A DNA stretch of 64,000 nt. Origin: Chryseolinea soli. GTDB lineage: Bacteria; Bacteroidota; Bacteroidia; Cytophagales; Cyclobacteriaceae. Numbering within the stretch: position 1 is the stretch's first letter; each line of letters starts with the position of its first letter. Shown here one piece after another: positions 35,962 through 45,799 of this stretch. The position numbers and the translations under genes are program-made. The stretch covers positions 7,750,001-7,814,000 of the forward strand of contig NZ_CP032382.1 of assembly GCF_003589925.1 (NCBI RefSeq). Reading direction: 5' to 3'. The notes beneath the pieces are model-generated. The model saw only the letters and a list, made by a program, of their open reading frames with translations, did not search any database and was not told the origin of the DNA.

Positions 35962-36130
35962 CCCCAGGCTAAAGCCTGGGGTTATTCAGCTTCGTTATCG
36001 GAAGTGCTCTTTACTCATGTGAACTTGCCCTTTAGATCCTTGCTGCGGAGCTTCATTGGCAATGGATTGTTGCCGCAAATCGGAGACCGGTATTGCTCTA
36101 AACGAAATAACCCCAGGCTTTAGCCTGGGG
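35962..36130. repeat. REPIN-like pair of inverted hairpins
   Basis: Two 20-bp hairpins, each with a perfect 9-bp stem CCCCAGGCT / AGCCTGGGG: 35962-35981 with loop AA and 36111-36130 with loop TT. They are reverse complements of each other, and the inner flanks (TTATT...TTCGTTA after the first; TAAACGAAATAA before the second) are inverted too, so a 169-bp element is bounded by inverted copies. No protein is evident inside. The remaining bases of 35770-36281 hold nothing I can support. Confidence 0.65.
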
Positions 36131-36281
36131 TTATTGAATTCCGCGAACATCAGCGTGTCACAGGAACGCCAAATCGATCTTCGCATTTCTTGACACGCCA
36201 GCTCGTAATTTCATCGGGAGCTGAGTTTTCTTAACGCTAGCGGATAATGTTCAGTAGTGGGAACACTCCCCCCGGTATGTC

Positions 36282-37838
36282 CTATTTCGCAAGCGTAATC
36301 ACCACCAGCGACTTCGAAGGGATCTTCAACCCCACCGACTCGCCACTCTTCTTCACTCCCGCAAAAGCAACCGGCTTCAACGCCGAAGGCTTTTCGAACG
36401 TGTTGTGATCCGTGAACTTTTCCGAAGTTAGGATTTGTGCAGTAGCCTTCAGGCTTTGTGTTCCCGGAACATCCACCTGAAGATCGATCGCGTTTGTCGG
36501 GTCGATGTTTACGATGGTGAGGTGGATGTTGCCGTCCTTGTCACGGGAGGCGGAGGCGTTCAGGGCCGGTAGTTTTTCGGTACCGAAGACGTAGTCTTTA
36601 GTGTTGACCGCCAGCGGGATCAAGGCAGCATCCTGGTGTACCTGGTAAAGATCGAAGACGTGATACGTCGGAGTGAGCAGCATCTTTTCCTTGTCGGTGA
36701 GGATCAGGGCTTGCAGCACGTTCACGGTCTGGGCCAGGTTGGCCATGCGGACGCGGTCGCTGTGGTTGTTGAAGATGTTCAGGGTGGAGGCGGCGATGAG
36801 GGCGTCGCGTAAGCTGTTTTGCTGGAAGAGGAAGCCGGGGTTTGTGCCGGGTTCAACGTCCGTCCAGATGCCCCATTCGTCTACCGCCAGGGCTACACGT
36901 TTTTCGGGGTCGTAGCGGTCCATCACGGTGGAGTGCTTCGTCACCAGTTCGTCCATGCGCAGGCAGGCTTTCATGGCGGAGAAGTATTCGTTTTCACCAA
37001 AGGTTGTGGCTGAGCCCTTCTTGTCCCAACCGCCAGCGAGGGTGTAGTAGTGTAGCGAGACACCCCACATCATGTTGAGGGGAACGTTCTTCATGAGGGT
37101 TTCCGTCCAATGGTAGTCGAAGGAGTTGGCACCGCCGGCGATCTTCATCAGTTTGGCGTCGCCGTAGTTGCGGGCATAGGTGGCGTAGCGGCGATATTGG
37201 TCGGCATAGAATTCGGCAGTCATGTTGCCGCCGCAGCCCCAGTTCTCGTTGCCCACACCCCAGAACTGCACCTTCCATGGTTTTTCGTGGCCGTTTTGTT
37301 TACGCAGTTCCGCCATGGGACTCACGCCGTCGAAGTTGAGGTATTCCACCCACTTGGACATTTCTTCCACGGTGCCGCTGCCGAGGTTGCCGCAGATGTA
37401 GGGCTCGGTGCCCAGCATCTCGCAAAGGTCGAGGAATTCGTGGGTACCGAAGCTGTTGTCTTCAGTCACGCCACCCCAGTGGGTGTTGACCATCTTCGGC
37501 CGGTTGGCGCGCAGACCGATGCCATCGTTCCAGTGGTATTCATCGGCGAAACATCCGCCGGGCCAGCGCAGGTTTGGGATGTGGATCTTTTTCAGCGCAT
37601 CCACGATGTCGGTACGGATACGGCGTGTGTTGGGGATAGTTGAATTTTCGTCCACAAAATATCCTCCATAAATACAATGTCCCAGGTGTTCTGAAAAATG
37701 ACCGTAGATGTGGCGGCTGATGGTGTATTTGCTAAACTCCGGACTCGCGACGATCCGGTTTTCTTTCGCGCCTTGGGCGGCTGCGGTGAGGCCACAGCAA
37801 ACCAATGCCATGAACGCGAGGGTGCGTAGAGTGCTCAT
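36282..37838 (-). CDS. Alpha-N-arabinofuranosidase, GH51
   Basis: A 518-residue secreted glycoside hydrolase that releases L-arabinofuranose from arabinan or arabinoxylan. A signal peptide ends near A-A-A-Q at about 22. The catalytic acid/base glutamate is in [11 protein letters not shown] (about 195-205) and the nucleophile in L-A-V-D-E-W-G-I-W (about 310-318). The first 330 residues form the (beta/alpha)8 barrel beginning [12 protein letters not shown], and the last 150 the beta-sandwich. It follows the TIM-barrel isomerase-like gene by 71 bp, probably as one operon. Its product feeds the ara genes at 57.5-64 kb. Confidence 0.94.
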   Translation of the reverse strand: MSTLRTLAFMALVCCGLTAAAQGAKENRIVASPEFSKYTISRHIYGHFSEHLGHCIYGGYFVDENSTIPNTRRIRTDIVDALKKIHIPNLRWPGGCFADEYHWNDGIGLRANRPKMVNTHWGGVTEDNSFGTHEFLDLCEMLGTEPYICGNLGSGTVEEMSKWVEYLNFDGVSPMAELRKQNGHEKPWKVQFWGVGNENWGCGGNMTAEFYADQYRRYATYARNYGDAKLMKIAGGANSFDYHWTETLMKNVPLNMMWGVSLHYYTLAGGWDKKGSATTFGENEYFSAMKACLRMDELVTKHSTVMDRYDPEKRVALAVDEWGIWTDVEPGTNPGFLFQQNSLRDALIAASTLNIFNNHSDRVRMANLAQTVNVLQALILTDKEKMLLTPTYHVFDLYQVHQDAALIPLAVNTKDYVFGTEKLPALNASASRDKDGNIHLTIVNIDPTNAIDLQVDVPGTQSLKATAQILTSEKFTDHNTFEKPSALKPVAFAGVKKSGESVGLKIPSKSLVVITLAK

Positions 37839-37909
37839 AGAGGAAAAGTTGTTTTTTAAATAGTGATTACAATGATAATATGACGAAGTATACCCCTGGC
37901 GTTGCGTAC

Positions 37910-38809
<900 letters not shown>

Positions 38810-39280
38810 AATGCTCTCTGGTCTGGTTCGATCTCTTTCTTATAAGTCGTATGGGTCGGCCTATCCCCTAACCACGCTTGAAAATAGGCCTTTCCGATTA
38901 GGTGTCAATTTTACACTATATTATAAAAAAATCCCTGGAAAACGATTGCAACCGTCAAAAAAAGCTTTGTGAACCGCTTTCCGGCACCGCATTACCCTTC
39001 TGATCGCCAGCGATTTGCCATCCTGCAACGCGTAAATGATATTTTGCGAAAATGTCGCAGACGACCGTATACCACCGGCCCTCGCGACACGCCGGTCGTG
39101 GATAACCCCTCCTGCTTGAACAAGGACGAATCTCGCGCGTCACATTTCTCCTGTGTTATTTTTCTCCCGTCAAATTTTCAGGCGAACTGAATTTGCTATC
39201 TTCGCCGACATTGAAACAGGCCGGTTATTATTCGCCGGTAAATATTCATCGCTCAACAAAACAAATAACCCCATACCGCT
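38810..39280. other. Divergent intergenic region between isomerase-like gene and OsmC
   Basis: No gene seen in 470 bases. Two sequences may be regulatory: GTGT-caatttt-ACAC at 38902-38916, near the isomerase/GH51 promoter and sharing TTTACACT with the araB upstream repeat; and TATCTTCG at 39197-39204, one mismatch from the TAnnTTTG box, 77 bases before the OsmC start. Confidence 0.4.
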
Positions 39281-39700
39281 ATGATCAAAAGAAGAGCAAA
39301 CGCCGTCTGGAACGGCTCCGGCAAAGACGGCAAAGGAACGGTCAGCACGCAGAGCACCGTATTGAATAAGACACAGTACTCCTTCAACTCGCGCTTCGCC
39401 GAGGGCGTTGGTACCAACCCCGAAGAACTTCTCGCCGCTGCACACGCCGGATGTTTCACCATGAAACTCAGCTTTGTGCTCAACGAAGCCGGCTTCACCG
39501 CCGACGAACTGTCTACCGACTGCGTGATCACCCTCGATCCCAACACGGGCACCATCCCCACAGCGCAACTGACGTTGAAAGCGAAAGTACCCGGCATCAG
39601 CAAAGAGAAGTTCGACGCCGCCGTGCAAGACGCCAAAGCAAACTGCCCCGTGTCCAAACTTTTCAAAGCCGACATTACCATCGAGGCAACCTTGTTATAG
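39281..39700 (+). CDS. OsmC-family peroxiredoxin
   Basis: A 139-residue protein that reduces organic hydroperoxides, resembling OsmC rather than Ohr. The start matches the family (R-R-A-N-A-V-W-N-G-S-G-K-D-G-K-G). The catalytic cysteines are in A-H-A-G-C-F-T-M (about 57) and N-C-P-V-S-K (about 122). N-P-E-E-L-L-A-A at about 46-53 is a family feature. Single-gene transcript closed by a long hairpin terminator. Confidence 0.93.
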   Translation: MIKRRANAVWNGSGKDGKGTVSTQSTVLNKTQYSFNSRFAEGVGTNPEELLAAAHAGCFTMKLSFVLNEAGFTADELSTDCVITLDPNTGTIPTAQLTLKAKVPGISKEKFDAAVQDAKANCPVSKLFKADITIEATLL

Positions 39701-39719
39701 ACCGATTTTGCTTACGCCG

Positions 39720-39777
39720 AAAGGCCTCTGAAACCGTTCCGCGAAAACGCGACGTTTCAGAGGCCTTTGTCTTTTTT
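39720..39777 (+). terminator. Terminator after OsmC
   Basis: Long stem AAAGGCCTCTGAAAC / GTTTCAGAGGCCTTT with an 18-base inner loop containing CGCG pairs, then TGTCTTTTTT. 39778-39944 holds no other feature. Confidence 0.88.
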
Positions 39778-39944
39778 GATGGCGCTCCATTCATCACCGG
39801 ACCGTTACAGCTTCAGCCCGCTTTCGCTCCATCAATCTGTCCCGACGTTCCGCTCGTGGAGTAATGGTCCGCCGAACGGTATGCCGGTCTCCCACAATAC
39901 CGGAAAGTCGTGTATATTCACTTCCCCTAACCCGGAACTGACGC

Positions 39945-41285
39945 ATGAAACCTATCATCGGAATTCTAGCCATCCTGTTGCTGGTGCGCTGTGGCACGCC
40001 AAAGCCATCGGACGACCGTGAAGCCATCGCCGCCGCCATGGAAAAATCACTGCGCACCGAAACGTTGGACAAATGGTATCCCCTGGCCGTCGACACTTCC
40101 TACGGCGGCTTTCTCAGCACCTTCACCTTCGACTTCAAACCCACCGGCGACCAGGACAAAATGATCGTGACCCAGGCGCGCCATGTGTGGACCAATTCAA
40201 AAGCCTCCGAGCGCTACCCGGATGTGAAACAATACAAAGAAAATGCGCGACACGGCTTTTTATTTTTGCACGATGTGATGTGGGATAAAACGTACGGCGG
40301 CTTTCATACACTGGTGGACCGCGCCGGTGCTGTGAAGTCAGGTCCTAACGAGGAGAAAACGGCGTATGGAAATGCTTTTGGTCTCTACGCCTTATCGGCC
40401 TATTATCATGCCTCGCGCGATACAGCGGCACTGGCATTAGCAAAGAAGTCGTTCGCCTGGCTGGAAGCCCATAGCCACGACCCCGCACGCAAGGGATATT
40501 ATCAACACATGAAACGCGACGGCACCGTCATTCAACGCGATGCCTCCGTGCCCTCTACCGCCGAAACAGGTTATAAAGATCAAAACAGCTCCATTCACTT
40601 GTTGGAAGCGCTGACGGAACTATACTCCGTATGGCCCGACGCCCTGGTGCACGAACGCCTGCAGGAAATGCTCTACCTCATCCGCGACACCATCGTACAA
40701 CCCAAGGGCTATCTCCAACTCTTCTTTCTCCCCGACTGGACCCCGGTGACCTTCCGCGACTCATCCGAAGCCAGCGTGCTCAAACACCACAACCTGGACC
40801 ACGTTTCGGCGGGCCACGACATTGAGACCGCCTACCTCATGCTGGAAGCCTCCCACATTGCGGGCAACCAAAACGACACCACCACCTTGCGCATTGCCAA
40901 AAAGATGGTGGACCACGCCCTGCAAAACTGCTGGGATCCCAATGGCGGCTTCTACGACGAGGCCTACTACTTCAAAGACAAACCCGGCATCACCGTCACC
41001 CGCGACACCAAAAACTGGTGGGCCCAGGCCGAAGGCATGAACACCCTCCTGCTCATGGCCGATCTCTTTCCCGACGATGAACATCAGTATTACGAGAAAT
41101 TCAAAACGCAGTGGAAATACAATGATACCTATCTCATCGACCACGAATACGGCGATTGGTATGAGGCTGGACTAGATAAGGAGCCCGATAGAAAGAAAGG
41201 ATTGAAAGGGCATATTTGGAAAGCGACGTATCATCATTACCGGTCGATGGCGAATTGTATGGATCGGTTGCGGGGGAAGAGGTAG
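39945..41285 (+). CDS. AGE-family epimerase/isomerase lipoprotein
   Basis: A 446-residue protein of the N-acylglucosamine 2-epimerase family, with an (alpha/alpha)6 barrel seen as repeated helices and motifs such as Y-G-G-F-H-T-L-V-D, N-A-F-G-L-Y-A-L, S-S-I-H-L-L-E-A-L-T-E-L and D-I-E-T-A-Y-L-M-L-E-A, which carry the usual barrel-lining R, H and E residues. The N-terminus I-L-L-L-V-R-C-G is a lipoprotein signal with cysteine at 16, so it is probably anchored in the envelope, where a mannobiose-type or cellobiose 2-epimerase role is possible; inference. Its stop codon lies at the first unit of a 7-bp tandem repeat. The last 130 bases use G/T-ending codons unlike the rest. Confidence 0.87.
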   Translation: MKPIIGILAILLLVRCGTPKPSDDREAIAAAMEKSLRTETLDKWYPLAVDTSYGGFLSTFTFDFKPTGDQDKMIVTQARHVWTNSKASERYPDVKQYKENARHGFLFLHDVMWDKTYGGFHTLVDRAGAVKSGPNEEKTAYGNAFGLYALSAYYHASRDTAALALAKKSFAWLEAHSHDPARKGYYQHMKRDGTVIQRDASVPSTAETGYKDQNSSIHLLEALTELYSVWPDALVHERLQEMLYLIRDTIVQPKGYLQLFFLPDWTPVTFRDSSEASVLKHHNLDHVSAGHDIETAYLMLEASHIAGNQNDTTTLRIAKKMVDHALQNCWDPNGGFYDEAYYFKDKPGITVTRDTKNWWAQAEGMNTLLLMADLFPDDEHQYYEKFKTQWKYNDTYLIDHEYGDWYEAGLDKEPDRKKGLKGHIWKATYHHYRSMANCMDRLRGKR

Positions 41286-41381
41286 GAGTCAGGAGTCAGG
41301 AGCCAGGAGTCAGTAGCCAGTAGCCAGGAGTCAGTAGCCAGTAGCCAGTAGCCAGTAGTCAGTAGCTAGTAGCCAGTAGTC
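41284..41381. repeat. Fourteen tandem heptads AG(G/T)AG(C/T)C
   Basis: Fourteen 7-bp units beginning inside the stop codon of the epimerase gene: first AGGAGTC-like units, then AGTAGCC-like units, with single-base variation only at positions 3, 6 and 7. Not coding and not spaced like CRISPR repeats. The length suits slippage-driven variation. Confidence 0.85.
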
Positions 41382-41398
41382 GGTACTTGACATTCGCG

Positions 41399-41657
41399 CT
41401 CACCGCCCGTCGCCCTTGTTGGTGTTCTTCACCAACAAGAATTCCTTCCACTCATCGCTCCCGAAGCAAACAATGCTTTTCCAATCATTCCGAAAATGAA
41501 GGAAGCAACAAGGGCGACGAGCTAAATATTAACCTCACCGCCCTTGTTGGTGTTCACCAACAAGAATTCTTCCACTCATCCCTCCCGAAGCAAACAATGC
41601 TTTTCCAATCATCCAAAAATGAAGGAAGCAACAAGGGGCAACGAGCTAAATATTAAC
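41399..41657. repeat. Two tandem copies of a 124-135-bp MITE-like element
   Basis: Copy 1 is 41399-41533 and copy 2 41534-41657, joined head to tail without spacer; both start CTCACCGCCC and end GAGCTAAATATTAAC. Each contains a CTTGTTGGTG / CACCAACAAG hairpin (41415-41439 and 41543-41564). In copy 1, GTCGCCCTTGTT (41409-41420) and AACAAGGGCGAC (41507-41518) form a 12-bp terminal inverted repeat, now decayed in copy 2. No open frame of note. Confidence 0.75.
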
Positions 41658-41661
41658 CTCG

Positions 41662-41702
41662 CCCCTACTGACTACTAGCGCTACTGATTACCAGCTAGCT
41701 GG
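41662..41702. repeat. Degenerate heptads in inverted orientation
   Basis: Read on the minus strand, this tract contains AGGAGCC, AGTAGTC and AGTAG units, degenerate versions of the heptads at 41284-41381 in the opposite direction. They bracket the duplicated element with inverted flanks. Confidence 0.5.
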
Positions 41703-41711
41703 CTCCTTATC

Positions 41712-42569
41712 TCAATACTGATGAAACGAATCCGATACAAACGAAAGGACTGTCGGTAATGCTGCTCTCCAGTACGTCCACGTATGTCCGCCATCATGGA
41801 TGCGGAACTCGTGGGGGATTTCTTTTTTGCGCATGGCGATGTGCACTAACGAGTTGCCTTCAAATAAAAAGTCATCATCGCCAATATCGATATACCAACG
41901 GACGGCTTTCTTCTGATCGTCGGGCATGGCTTTGATCAACTCCAATACACTTTGTCGCTTGTAGTACGCTTCGATCTCGGCGGCCGTACCGTTTAGATTA
42001 TTCCGCTGCTCCAGATAAGCTTTCGTATCCTCCAGCGTCAACGGACCGGTTGCTGCGCTCAGTGGGCAGGCCGCCGCAAAAAGCTCCGGGTGGTGTAAGG
42101 CGTAGGTGAACGATCCCCCTCCTCCCATCGACAAACCCGCTACCGCGCGATAGTGTTTGTCTTTTTTGATCCGATAGGTCTTCTCGACATACGGCATCAA
42201 TTCCTGGAAAAAGAAATCCTCATAACGCCACTCATTTTTCACGTCGTTGGCATAGCCACGCTGGCCGGTGTTGGCGTCGGGCATGACAATGATCATGGGC
42301 GTGGCCTTGCCTTCTGCGATGGCTTTGTCGGTGATGTTCTGTACTTCACCGAATTGAACCCATCCCGTTTGGTCGTCGCCGCCGCCGTGCAGGAGATACA
42401 GCACGGGGTAGCTGCGTTGGGATGATTCATAATCGGGGGGAAGGTAGATGGCAAACTTGCGATCGCCCTTCAGGATCTTGCTGGGGAACGAAAGGTTATC
42501 AAACACTTTGCCGGACTGTGCCAGGAGCAGGGTCGGTAGCAGTGCCAACAGGTAAAGGAGTTTTTTCAT
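41712..42569 (-). CDS. Secreted esterase, alpha/beta-hydrolase (CE1/esterase D-like)
   Basis: A 285-residue exported esterase. I begin at M-K-K-L-L-Y-L-L-A-L-L-P, with signal cleavage near L-L-A-Q; eleven further codons are open upstream. Y-L-L-H-G-G-G-D-D precedes the oxyanion hole, G-L-S-M-G-G-G-G holds the nucleophile serine (about 148), and D-G-G-H-T-W-T-Y-W carries the catalytic histidine (about 260), as in XynZ/feruloyl-esterase-like and S-formylglutathione hydrolase-like enzymes. It probably removes acyl groups from plant polysaccharide. Separate from the oxidoreductase gene upstream by 74 bp, same strand, perhaps one operon. Confidence 0.88.
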   Translation of the reverse strand: MKKLLYLLALLPTLLLAQSGKVFDNLSFPSKILKGDRKFAIYLPPDYESSQRSYPVLYLLHGGGDDQTGWVQFGEVQNITDKAIAEGKATPMIIVMPDANTGQRGYANDVKNEWRYEDFFFQELMPYVEKTYRIKKDKHYRAVAGLSMGGGGSFTYALHHPELFAAACPLSAATGPLTLEDTKAYLEQRNNLNGTAAEIEAYYKRQSVLELIKAMPDDQKKAVRWYIDIGDDDFLFEGNSLVHIAMRKKEIPHEFRIHDGGHTWTYWRAALPTVLSFVSDSFHQY

Positions 42570-42643
42570 AGGGATCTGGTTTATGGAACGGAATATGCGC
42601 AACCGCTTTGGGTCCTACAACGCCAAAGGTTATGAGCGGCATA

Positions 42644-43966
42644 TCACAACGTCATTTCCCAGCCCTTTTGATATTCCCGCTTCCAGAGTTGCAACGCCTT
42701 CGGATTGTCCTTGATGTGTCCGTTGGATGGGTCGCAATACAACGTCCCGCCCGTACGATAGGCGATGTTGCCCAATTGTGGCAGCAATGTCGATTTATGA
42801 CCTTCGGAAATCGGTGCGTTCAGCTTCGTCTTGCCCCGCACGCTTTCAACAAAGTTTAGCAAGTGCATGCCATCCAGTCGCTCGCCCATACCCATGGTGT
42901 TGACCATGTCTGCCTGTTGCAGATCCGTCTTCACTTCTTTGACAAGTTTGTTTTCGGGGTCAAAGATCTTGTAGTCATCTCCACCGGGAATGACCATCGT
43001 TCCTTTTTCGCCATAGAAGATCACGCCGCGGCCTACGCCTTCTACGGGGAAGTTGTTGCAGCTGCGTCCCTCCCAGGTCATCGCCGTGTTGTTGGCAAAT
43101 TCGAACGTGATGGTTTGTGTATCCGGTGTCTCCCAATCGTCTTTATACGCAAAGCGGCCACCGCCCGACACCACCTTCGTGGGATAGTCCACGCCCAGGC
43201 CCCAGCGCATCACGTCGATCTCGTGTGTGCCGTTGTTCAATGCCTCGCCGGTGCCCCAGTTCCAGAACCAATGCCAGTTGTAGTGCACGAGATTATCCTT
43301 GTAGGGTTTGCGTGGTGCGGGGCCTTGCCAGAGTTCAAAATCCAACGTAGTGGGTACGGGTACGACCTTTCCTACGCCGATCGGCTTTCTTCCGTTGGCA
43401 TACCATCCTTTGGCAAAATATACGCGGCCGATCGCGCCATCGTGCAGGGCCTGCATGGCTTCCATCACCTTGGGAAACGAACGGCGCTGGCTGCCCATTT
43501 GCACGAGCTTGTTATATTTTGCCGCCCCAGCCACCAGCATCTCACCTTCGGCTGGGTTGTGTGCGCAGGGTTTTTCTACATATACGTTCTTCCCGGCCTT
43601 CAGGGCCAGCATCGCCGCAGGGGCATGCCAATGGTCAGGCGCTGCAATGACGACGGCGTCCACATCCTTTATTTCTAAAAGCTTGCGGAGGTCTTTTATG
43701 CCCTGGGGCTTTTTGCCGGAGATCTTTTCGATCTCGGCTTGGGTTTTGGCGATCACGTTGTCGTCTACGTCGCAGATGTAGGCTACGTCCACGTTGGGTA
43801 GTTTGGCCAGCATGGAGGATAGGGCCAGGCCGCGGCTGTTGGTGCCGATCATGCCGATCACCACTTTTTCGGCGGGCGATCCTTGAAAACTAAAGACACT
43901 GGGGGCGATAAAAATGCCGGCCCCCGCGAGGGTGGTTTGTTTGAGGAATTGTCGGCGGTTGGTCAT
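42644..43966 (-). CDS. Gfo/Idh/MocA-family oxidoreductase, Tat-exported
   Basis: A 440-residue NAD(P)-dependent sugar or cyclitol oxidoreductase. The N-terminus M-T-N-R-R-Q-F-L-K-Q-T-T-L-A-G-A-G-I-F is a twin-arginine signal. The Rossmann region reads V-V-I-G-M-I-G-T-N-S-R-G (about 36-47), and the conserved E-K-P of the family is in V-Y-V-E-K-P-C-A-H-N (about 133). The substrate-side helix carries G-T-H-E-I-D-V-M-R-W-G-L. Bacteroidota members with Tat signals act in the periplasm on glycosides or methylated sugars. Close to the esterase downstream and SGNH gene upstream, all on the same strand. Confidence 0.92.
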   Translation of the reverse strand: MTNRRQFLKQTTLAGAGIFIAPSVFSFQGSPAEKVVIGMIGTNSRGLALSSMLAKLPNVDVAYICDVDDNVIAKTQAEIEKISGKKPQGIKDLRKLLEIKDVDAVVIAAPDHWHAPAAMLALKAGKNVYVEKPCAHNPAEGEMLVAGAAKYNKLVQMGSQRRSFPKVMEAMQALHDGAIGRVYFAKGWYANGRKPIGVGKVVPVPTTLDFELWQGPAPRKPYKDNLVHYNWHWFWNWGTGEALNNGTHEIDVMRWGLGVDYPTKVVSGGGRFAYKDDWETPDTQTITFEFANNTAMTWEGRSCNNFPVEGVGRGVIFYGEKGTMVIPGGDDYKIFDPENKLVKEVKTDLQQADMVNTMGMGERLDGMHLLNFVESVRGKTKLNAPISEGHKSTLLPQLGNIAYRTGGTLYCDPSNGHIKDNPKALQLWKREYQKGWEMTL

Positions 43967-44006
43967 GGTGAGATGCGTTTAAAATTTAATGTTGACTCGC
44001 ACAAAT

Positions 44007-44031
44007 CTTGTTGGTGAAGAACACCAACAAA
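44007..44031. repeat. Stray copy of the CTTGTTGGTG hairpin
   Basis: CTTGTTGGTG-AAGAA-CACCAACAAA between two minus-strand genes. Apart from its last base, it is the reverse complement of the hairpin core in copy 1 of the duplicated element at 41415-41439, including the loop. So this hairpin exists separately from the large element. Confidence 0.65.
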
Positions 44032-44044
44032 GACGGGTGGAATT

Positions 44045-44701
44045 TTATCCTTTCAGTAAATAGGGGCCGAGTATCTTTTGCCAGATCGCATAGCCCTTGC
44101 TGTTCATGTGCAGCATGTCCTCCCGGAACAATTCTTTCATGGGAAGACCATCCTTGCCCAGCATCGCATCGTATACATTGACAAAGGATGCGTGTTTGTC
44201 CTTCTTTAGGTATTGACGTATCAATTTGTTCGCCTCCACTACAACGGGTTGAAATTTTTGCCGGCTCGGGCTGGGTTTTATGGAGACGAAGACGACAGAC
44301 ACATCGCCCAGCGTGGTGCGAATGTCGGTAAACAATTGTTGGAAACGCTTCAGCACCATCGGGGCCGTCACGGTGTCGGAAGCCGCGATATCATTTTCGC
44401 CGCAATAGATCACGATCTGTTTGGGTTGATAGGGAAAGATGATGTCTTTTTCATAGCGGATCACATCCGGCAGCGACGAACCGCCAAACCCCCGGTTCAG
44501 GATGGTGCGGCCCGGAAAATAGGTTTGTACATCTTGCCAAATGGTGAACGACGAACTTCCCACAAACAGGATCGGACGCGCCGGCGGAGCGCTCAGGCTG
44601 TCTTGTTTCTTAAAGTTGACGATATCGTCGTGGAAAGGCTGCGCATAAATAAAGCTCGTCAGGAGTAGTACATGGGCCAGCAGGGCTACGATTTTTTTCA
44701 T
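44045..44701 (-). CDS. Secreted SGNH/GDSL hydrolase
   Basis: A 218-residue exported esterase/lipase of the SGNH type. The signal peptide M-K-K-I-V-A-L-L-A-H-V-L-L-L-T-S-F ends near Y-A-Q. Block I is V-G-S-S-S-F-T-I-W with the nucleophile serine (about 48), block II N-R-G-F-G-G-S-S, block III G-E-N-D-I-A-A (Asn), and the catalytic D and H lie in the D-M-L-H-M-N tail (about 195-200). Substrate unknown; carbohydrate acetyl esterases of this size are common in such loci. It lies 78 bp upstream of the Gfo/Idh/MocA gene on the same strand. Confidence 0.9.
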   Translation of the reverse strand: MKKIVALLAHVLLLTSFIYAQPFHDDIVNFKKQDSLSAPPARPILFVGSSSFTIWQDVQTYFPGRTILNRGFGGSSLPDVIRYEKDIIFPYQPKQIVIYCGENDIAASDTVTAPMVLKRFQQLFTDIRTTLGDVSVVFVSIKPSPSRQKFQPVVVEANKLIRQYLKKDKHASFVNVYDAMLGKDGLPMKELFREDMLHMNSKGYAIWQKILGPYLLKG

Positions 44702-44848
44702 GGGCGAAGAATAGGGGTTTATCCGTAATGAAGGTAGTGCATTCGCTACAGGTTTGCGAAAAAATTATGCAGACGGTTCCTCGTCCTTCTTCAAAAACCG
44801 GATTAAGCCTTACTTTTACCTTTACACAGATTCATTTAAATACCCCTC

Positions 44849-45775
44849 ATGAAACTATACGTTCTGCTTTGCTTCCTGTTCCTCTCCACGGCTTGCGTTG
44901 CGCAAAAAGAAGTCGCCTTCACGCTGGACGATGTTCCGAACGCGGGCCTTTACAAACAAGACGGTTTCCGTTCGCGGCTGCTTGAAAAGATCGATGCGCT
45001 CGCGCTGCCGGTAGCCATCTTCAGCAATGAAGCCAACCTGTACAATACCGCGTTTGCGGCCGAGAATTTCAAAGGCCTGGAGAAATGGATCCTGGATAAA
45101 AATATCACGGCGGGCAATCACTCGTTCAACCACATCGGATACACCGCGTCAGGGGCTGCGGCGTTCGAAGAAAGTGTGTTGAAGGGCGAGGTCATCACCG
45201 CCAATGTTTTGAAGCGCCAAGGGAAGACCTTGAAGTATTTCCGTTTCCCGTTCAACGACATGGGACCCGACAGCGCCGCGCACCACCACATGCGCGCTTT
45301 CCTGGAAAACAAAGGCTACACGCTGACACCCTTCACCATCGAAAATTCTGACTGGGCCTACAGCGCCCTATACGAAGATGCTTTACAACACAACGACAAG
45401 GCGAAAGCCCAACAGATCGGCTCAACCTATGTCAGCACCACGCTGGCGCTGTTCGACTATTTTGAAACGCTTTGTCAGCAAAGGTTCGGGCGCCCCATCA
45501 AACACATCTACCTCTGCCACGACAACGCCCTCAACACCGACTACCTGCAGGCCTTGGTGGATGGCCTGCGCAAAAAAGGCTACACCTTCATCACCCTGGA
45601 CAAAGCCCTCCAGGACGACGTGTATAAACAACCCGAATACTATTTTGGAAGCGCCGGTTTCAGCTGGATCTATCGCTGGGAGGCCGACCCCGAAAAACGC
45701 AAAGCCCTGCTCCGGGCTGAACCGGAAAATGAGGAAATGGTCAAAGCCTACGAGGCGTTGCAAAAGAAAAAATGA
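44849..45775 (+). CDS. Secreted polysaccharide deacetylase (CE4-like)
   Basis: A 308-residue exported protein of the NodB/CE4 fold. Signal peptide M-K-L-Y-V-L-L-C-F-L-F-L-S-T-A-C-V-A-Q, cleavage near residue 19. Metal- and active-site motifs: A-F-T-L-D-D-V-P-N (about 23-31), G-N-H-S-F-N-H (about 89-95) and F-R-F-P-F-N-D-M-G (about 131-139). These are the usual D-D, H-x3-H and R-x-P elements. The glycan it deacetylates (peptidoglycan, chitin or xylan) is not clear. It is a single gene, divergent from the SGNH hydrolase. Confidence 0.88.
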   Translation: MKLYVLLCFLFLSTACVAQKEVAFTLDDVPNAGLYKQDGFRSRLLEKIDALALPVAIFSNEANLYNTAFAAENFKGLEKWILDKNITAGNHSFNHIGYTASGAAAFEESVLKGEVITANVLKRQGKTLKYFRFPFNDMGPDSAAHHHMRAFLENKGYTLTPFTIENSDWAYSALYEDALQHNDKAKAQQIGSTYVSTTLALFDYFETLCQQRFGRPIKHIYLCHDNALNTDYLQALVDGLRKKGYTFITLDKALQDDVYKQPEYYFGSAGFSWIYRWEADPEKRKALLRAEPENEEMVKAYEALQKKK

Positions 45776-45799
45776 GCGCACTACGCGTCGCCCGAAGGA

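Noticed and set aside
35899..36123. Open frame over the REPIN-like element
   Set aside because: It spans both hairpins and the start has no support; the residue pattern is not protein-like.
41284..41381. CRISPR array
   Set aside because: Units are 7 bp, contiguous and without spacers, and no cas gene is present.
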